From contig CAXNKG010000003.1 in NCBI GenBank assembly GCA_964202965.1, forward strand, positions 1 through 64,000: DNA of 64,000 nt. Direction: 5' to 3'. Under the pieces are notes generated by a model. That model searched no databases. It worked only from the letters and a program-made list of their open reading frames with translations, and was not told the DNA's origin. Position 1 is the stretch's first letter. Every line of letters begins with the position of its first letter. Position numbers and translations under genes: made by a program. Source of the DNA: CAXNKG01 sp964202965 (lineage in GTDB: Bacteria > Acidobacteriota > Vicinamibacteria > Vicinamibacterales > UBA2999). Positions 62,736 through 64,000 of the stretch are shown piece by piece.

Positions 62736-63521
62736 CTACGGCTTGAAGAGCCGTACGAAGTTGTCGCGCGTGGCCGCGGCGATGTCGCCCGCCGTGGTGC
62801 CGCGGAGAGCGGCGACCGCGCTGGCGACGTGGATCACCCGAGCCGGCTCGTTGCGGGTTCCCCGGTGCGGCACCGGCGCCAGGAAGGGGCTGTCGGTTTC
62901 GATGAGGAGCCGATCGATCGGCACGAGCCTCGCGACGTCATGGAGCTCGTGTGCCCGCGGGAATGTCACGATGCCCGCCAGCGAGAGGTAGAAGCCGAGA
63001 TCGAGCGCGCGCGCCGCCATGGCGCGGTCGCCCGTGAAGCAGTGCAGGACCACGCCGGTGTCGCCGGCGGATTCCTCCGCCAGTACGCGGAACGTATCCT
63101 CCTCTGCCTCCCGGGTATGGATGATGATGGGCAGCGCCAGGCGGCGGGCGGCGCGGATCTGTTCGCGGAAGACCGCCTGCTGCACATCGCGCGGCGCGAA
63201 GTCGTAGTGGTAGTCGAGCCCAATCTCCCCAAGTGCGCGGGCGGCGGGCCGGCCGGCGATGCGCGCCTCCACCAGGCGGGCCGCGCGGCCCGGGTCGTCC
63301 GCAAACTGCGCAGCGGCGTGGGGGTGGACCCCAACGGACAGCCTGATCGCGTCCCAGGCGGCGGTCACGACGTTGGCGCGCTCGTACTCCGCCTCGTCAT
63401 CCGCCGCGATGATGACGAGCGCCCCCGTCAGCCCGGCGGCCCGGGCGCGCTCGATGACGGCTGGAAGATCGGCCTCGAACTCCTCGCCGGCCAGGTGGCA
63501 GTGCGAGTCAACGAAAGTCAA
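62736..63521 (-). CDS. tatD: TatD-family metal-dependent hydrolase/DNase
   Basis: This 261-aa TIM-barrel amidohydrolase has FVDSHCHLAGEEFEADL (metal ligands H-x-H), GVHPHAAAQ, ALGEIGLDYHYDFAPRDVQQAVFREQIRAARRLALPIIIHTREAEEDT, VVLHCFTGD, and LLIETDSPFLAPVPHRGTRNEPARV. Homologues are 3'-5' or endonucleases acting in DNA damage repair or RNA surveillance. The only start is a TTG at 63521, since a TGA lies two codons upstream; it falls in the run of heptanucleotide repeats, and no usual ribosome binding site is seen. Confidence 0.92.
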   Translation of the reverse strand: MTFVDSHCHLAGEEFEADLPAVIERARAAGLTGALVIIAADDEAEYERANVVTAAWDAIRLSVGVHPHAAAQFADDPGRAARLVEARIAGRPAARALGEIGLDYHYDFAPRDVQQAVFREQIRAARRLALPIIIHTREAEEDTFRVLAEESAGDTGVVLHCFTGDRAMAARALDLGFYLSLAGIVTFPRAHELHDVARLVPIDRLLIETDSPFLAPVPHRGTRNEPARVIHVASAVAALRGTTAGDIAAATRDNFVRLFKP

Positions 63522-63551
63522 AGGTCAAAAGTCAAAAGTCAAAAGTCAGGG
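63517..63551. repeat. Heptanucleotide tandem repeat at the metG-tatD junction
   Basis: The plus strand reads GTCAAAG, three GTCAAAA units, then GTCAGGG: five 7-mers in a row. On the minus strand these are TTTTGAC repeats. The first unit contains the TTG start codon of tatD, and the array fills nearly the whole gap after metG. Confidence 0.75.
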
Positions 63552-63559
63552 AGTCGGCG

Positions 63560-64000
63560 TCATCGAACTCGAGCACCTGGCGGCACGTCCTGCTCGAAGC
63601 TCACGAGAACAGGCTTCCCGCCGTCGATGCTCCCGGCGAGCACCATGCCGTTCGACTCGATCCCCATCAACGTGGCAGGCTGCAGATTCGCCACGATGAC
63701 GATCGTCCGGCCGACGAGCTGCTCCGGCTGATACGCCTCCGCGATGCCGGCGACAATCGTCCGCTGATCCTGGCCGGTGTCGACCGTGAGCTTGAGGAGC
63801 TTTTTCGATTTCGGGACAGCCTCGGCTGTGAGGACCTTTGCCACGCGCAGCTCCACCTTCATGAACTCGTCGATGGTGATGCGTGAATCGGCCTTGGGCA
63901 CTGGAGGCGGAGCGCTGACAGGCGCCGAGTCAGTGGGTGAAGGTTGTGACGGTTGTTCGGGCGATGTCATAGCTCGCAGCTCCTCGACTGTCTTTTCAAT
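63560..64000 (-). CDS. metG: Methionyl-tRNA synthetase, C-terminal part (partial, runs off the window)
   Basis: The frame is open to the right edge (IEKTVEELRAMTSPEQPSQ) and then has a Pro/Ser-rich linker and the C-terminal tRNA-binding (EMAP-II-like OB) domain: ITIDEFMKVELRVAKVLTAEAVPKSKKLLKLTVDTGQDQRTIVAGIAEAYQPEQLVGRTIVIVANLQPATLMGIESNGMVLAG. 'PRIEK' followed by this domain is the normal ending of long bacterial MetG, so the ATG at 63970 is internal, not the start. The synthetase core lies outside the window. The gene heads the tatD-polyprenyl synthase-ligA-htrA run. Confidence 0.88.
   Translation of the reverse strand: MEKTVEELRAMTSPEQPSQPSPTDSAPVSAPPPVPKADSRITIDEFMKVELRVAKVLTAEAVPKSKKLLKLTVDTGQDQRTIVAGIAEAYQPEQLVGRTIVIVANLQPATLMGIESNGMVLAGSIDGGKPVLVSFEQDVPPGARVR

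Overview
The window is a high-GC stretch of bacterial chromosome that most resembles Acidobacteriota, probably Vicinamibacteria. This is judged from gene content, not from a database search. The pointers are a very large TonB-dependent receptor with an N-terminal carboxypeptidase-regulatory-like domain, DUF6152- and DUF5818-like secreted proteins, the tail of an acidobacterial-type TPR protein, a secretin carrying TPR and cohesin-like domains, and PHP and YifB/ComM proteins. Genes are tightly packed, mostly in 4-bp or 1-bp overlapping operons, with many GTG/TTG starts. No tRNA or rRNA was seen. One structural RNA, RNase P RNA, is clear.

Layout. 1-4815: the start of an IS630-type transposase running off the left edge, a PHP-domain phosphoesterase, a XerC/D recombinase, MurQ and a serine hydrolase. 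4812-15781 (minus strand): an 11-gene, translationally coupled type IV pilus / type II secretion-like operon (PilC, PilB, PilM, PilN, PilO, PilP-like, secretin, two pseudopilins, an Ig/PKD lipoprotein, and a pseudopilin with Gly/Pro/Arg-rich segments). 15942-20756: a lipoprotein, a two-gene bacterial microcompartment (BMC) locus (one hexameric shell protein plus a CoA-acylating-type aldehyde dehydrogenase with an unusual C-terminal extension), and a LysM lytic transglycosylase. 20830-32436: an accessory block of secreted proteins around the TonB receptor, followed by decayed genes (TPR-protein tail, broken hybrid histidine kinase). 32462-38541: a response regulator, a frameshifted coiled-coil gene, YifB/ComM, an EamA transporter and an M23 peptidase.

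38626-51004: SecA, GuaB, then TsaE, NAD(P)HX repair enzyme and the glycine cleavage system (GcvP, GcvH, GcvT) behind an AAA+ regulator whose sigma-54 contact loop is degenerate. 51154-56159: a pseudopilin-ComEA pair, a TPR lipoprotein, a heme-binding-like protein, a methyltransferase and a sugar-nucleotide epimerase. 56206-64000: RNase P RNA, an NtrC-family regulator, and the operon metG (partial)-tatD-polyprenyl synthase-ligA-htrA.

The items most worth follow-up are the isolated BMC locus and the tail of its aldehyde dehydrogenase; a 90-bp palindromic REP/MITE-like element that contains the guaB start codon; two copies of a dispersed short palindrome; heptanucleotide tandem repeats of different sequence at three gene junctions; and the modified pilus/secretion operon, which together with ComEA and ComM suggests DNA uptake capability.
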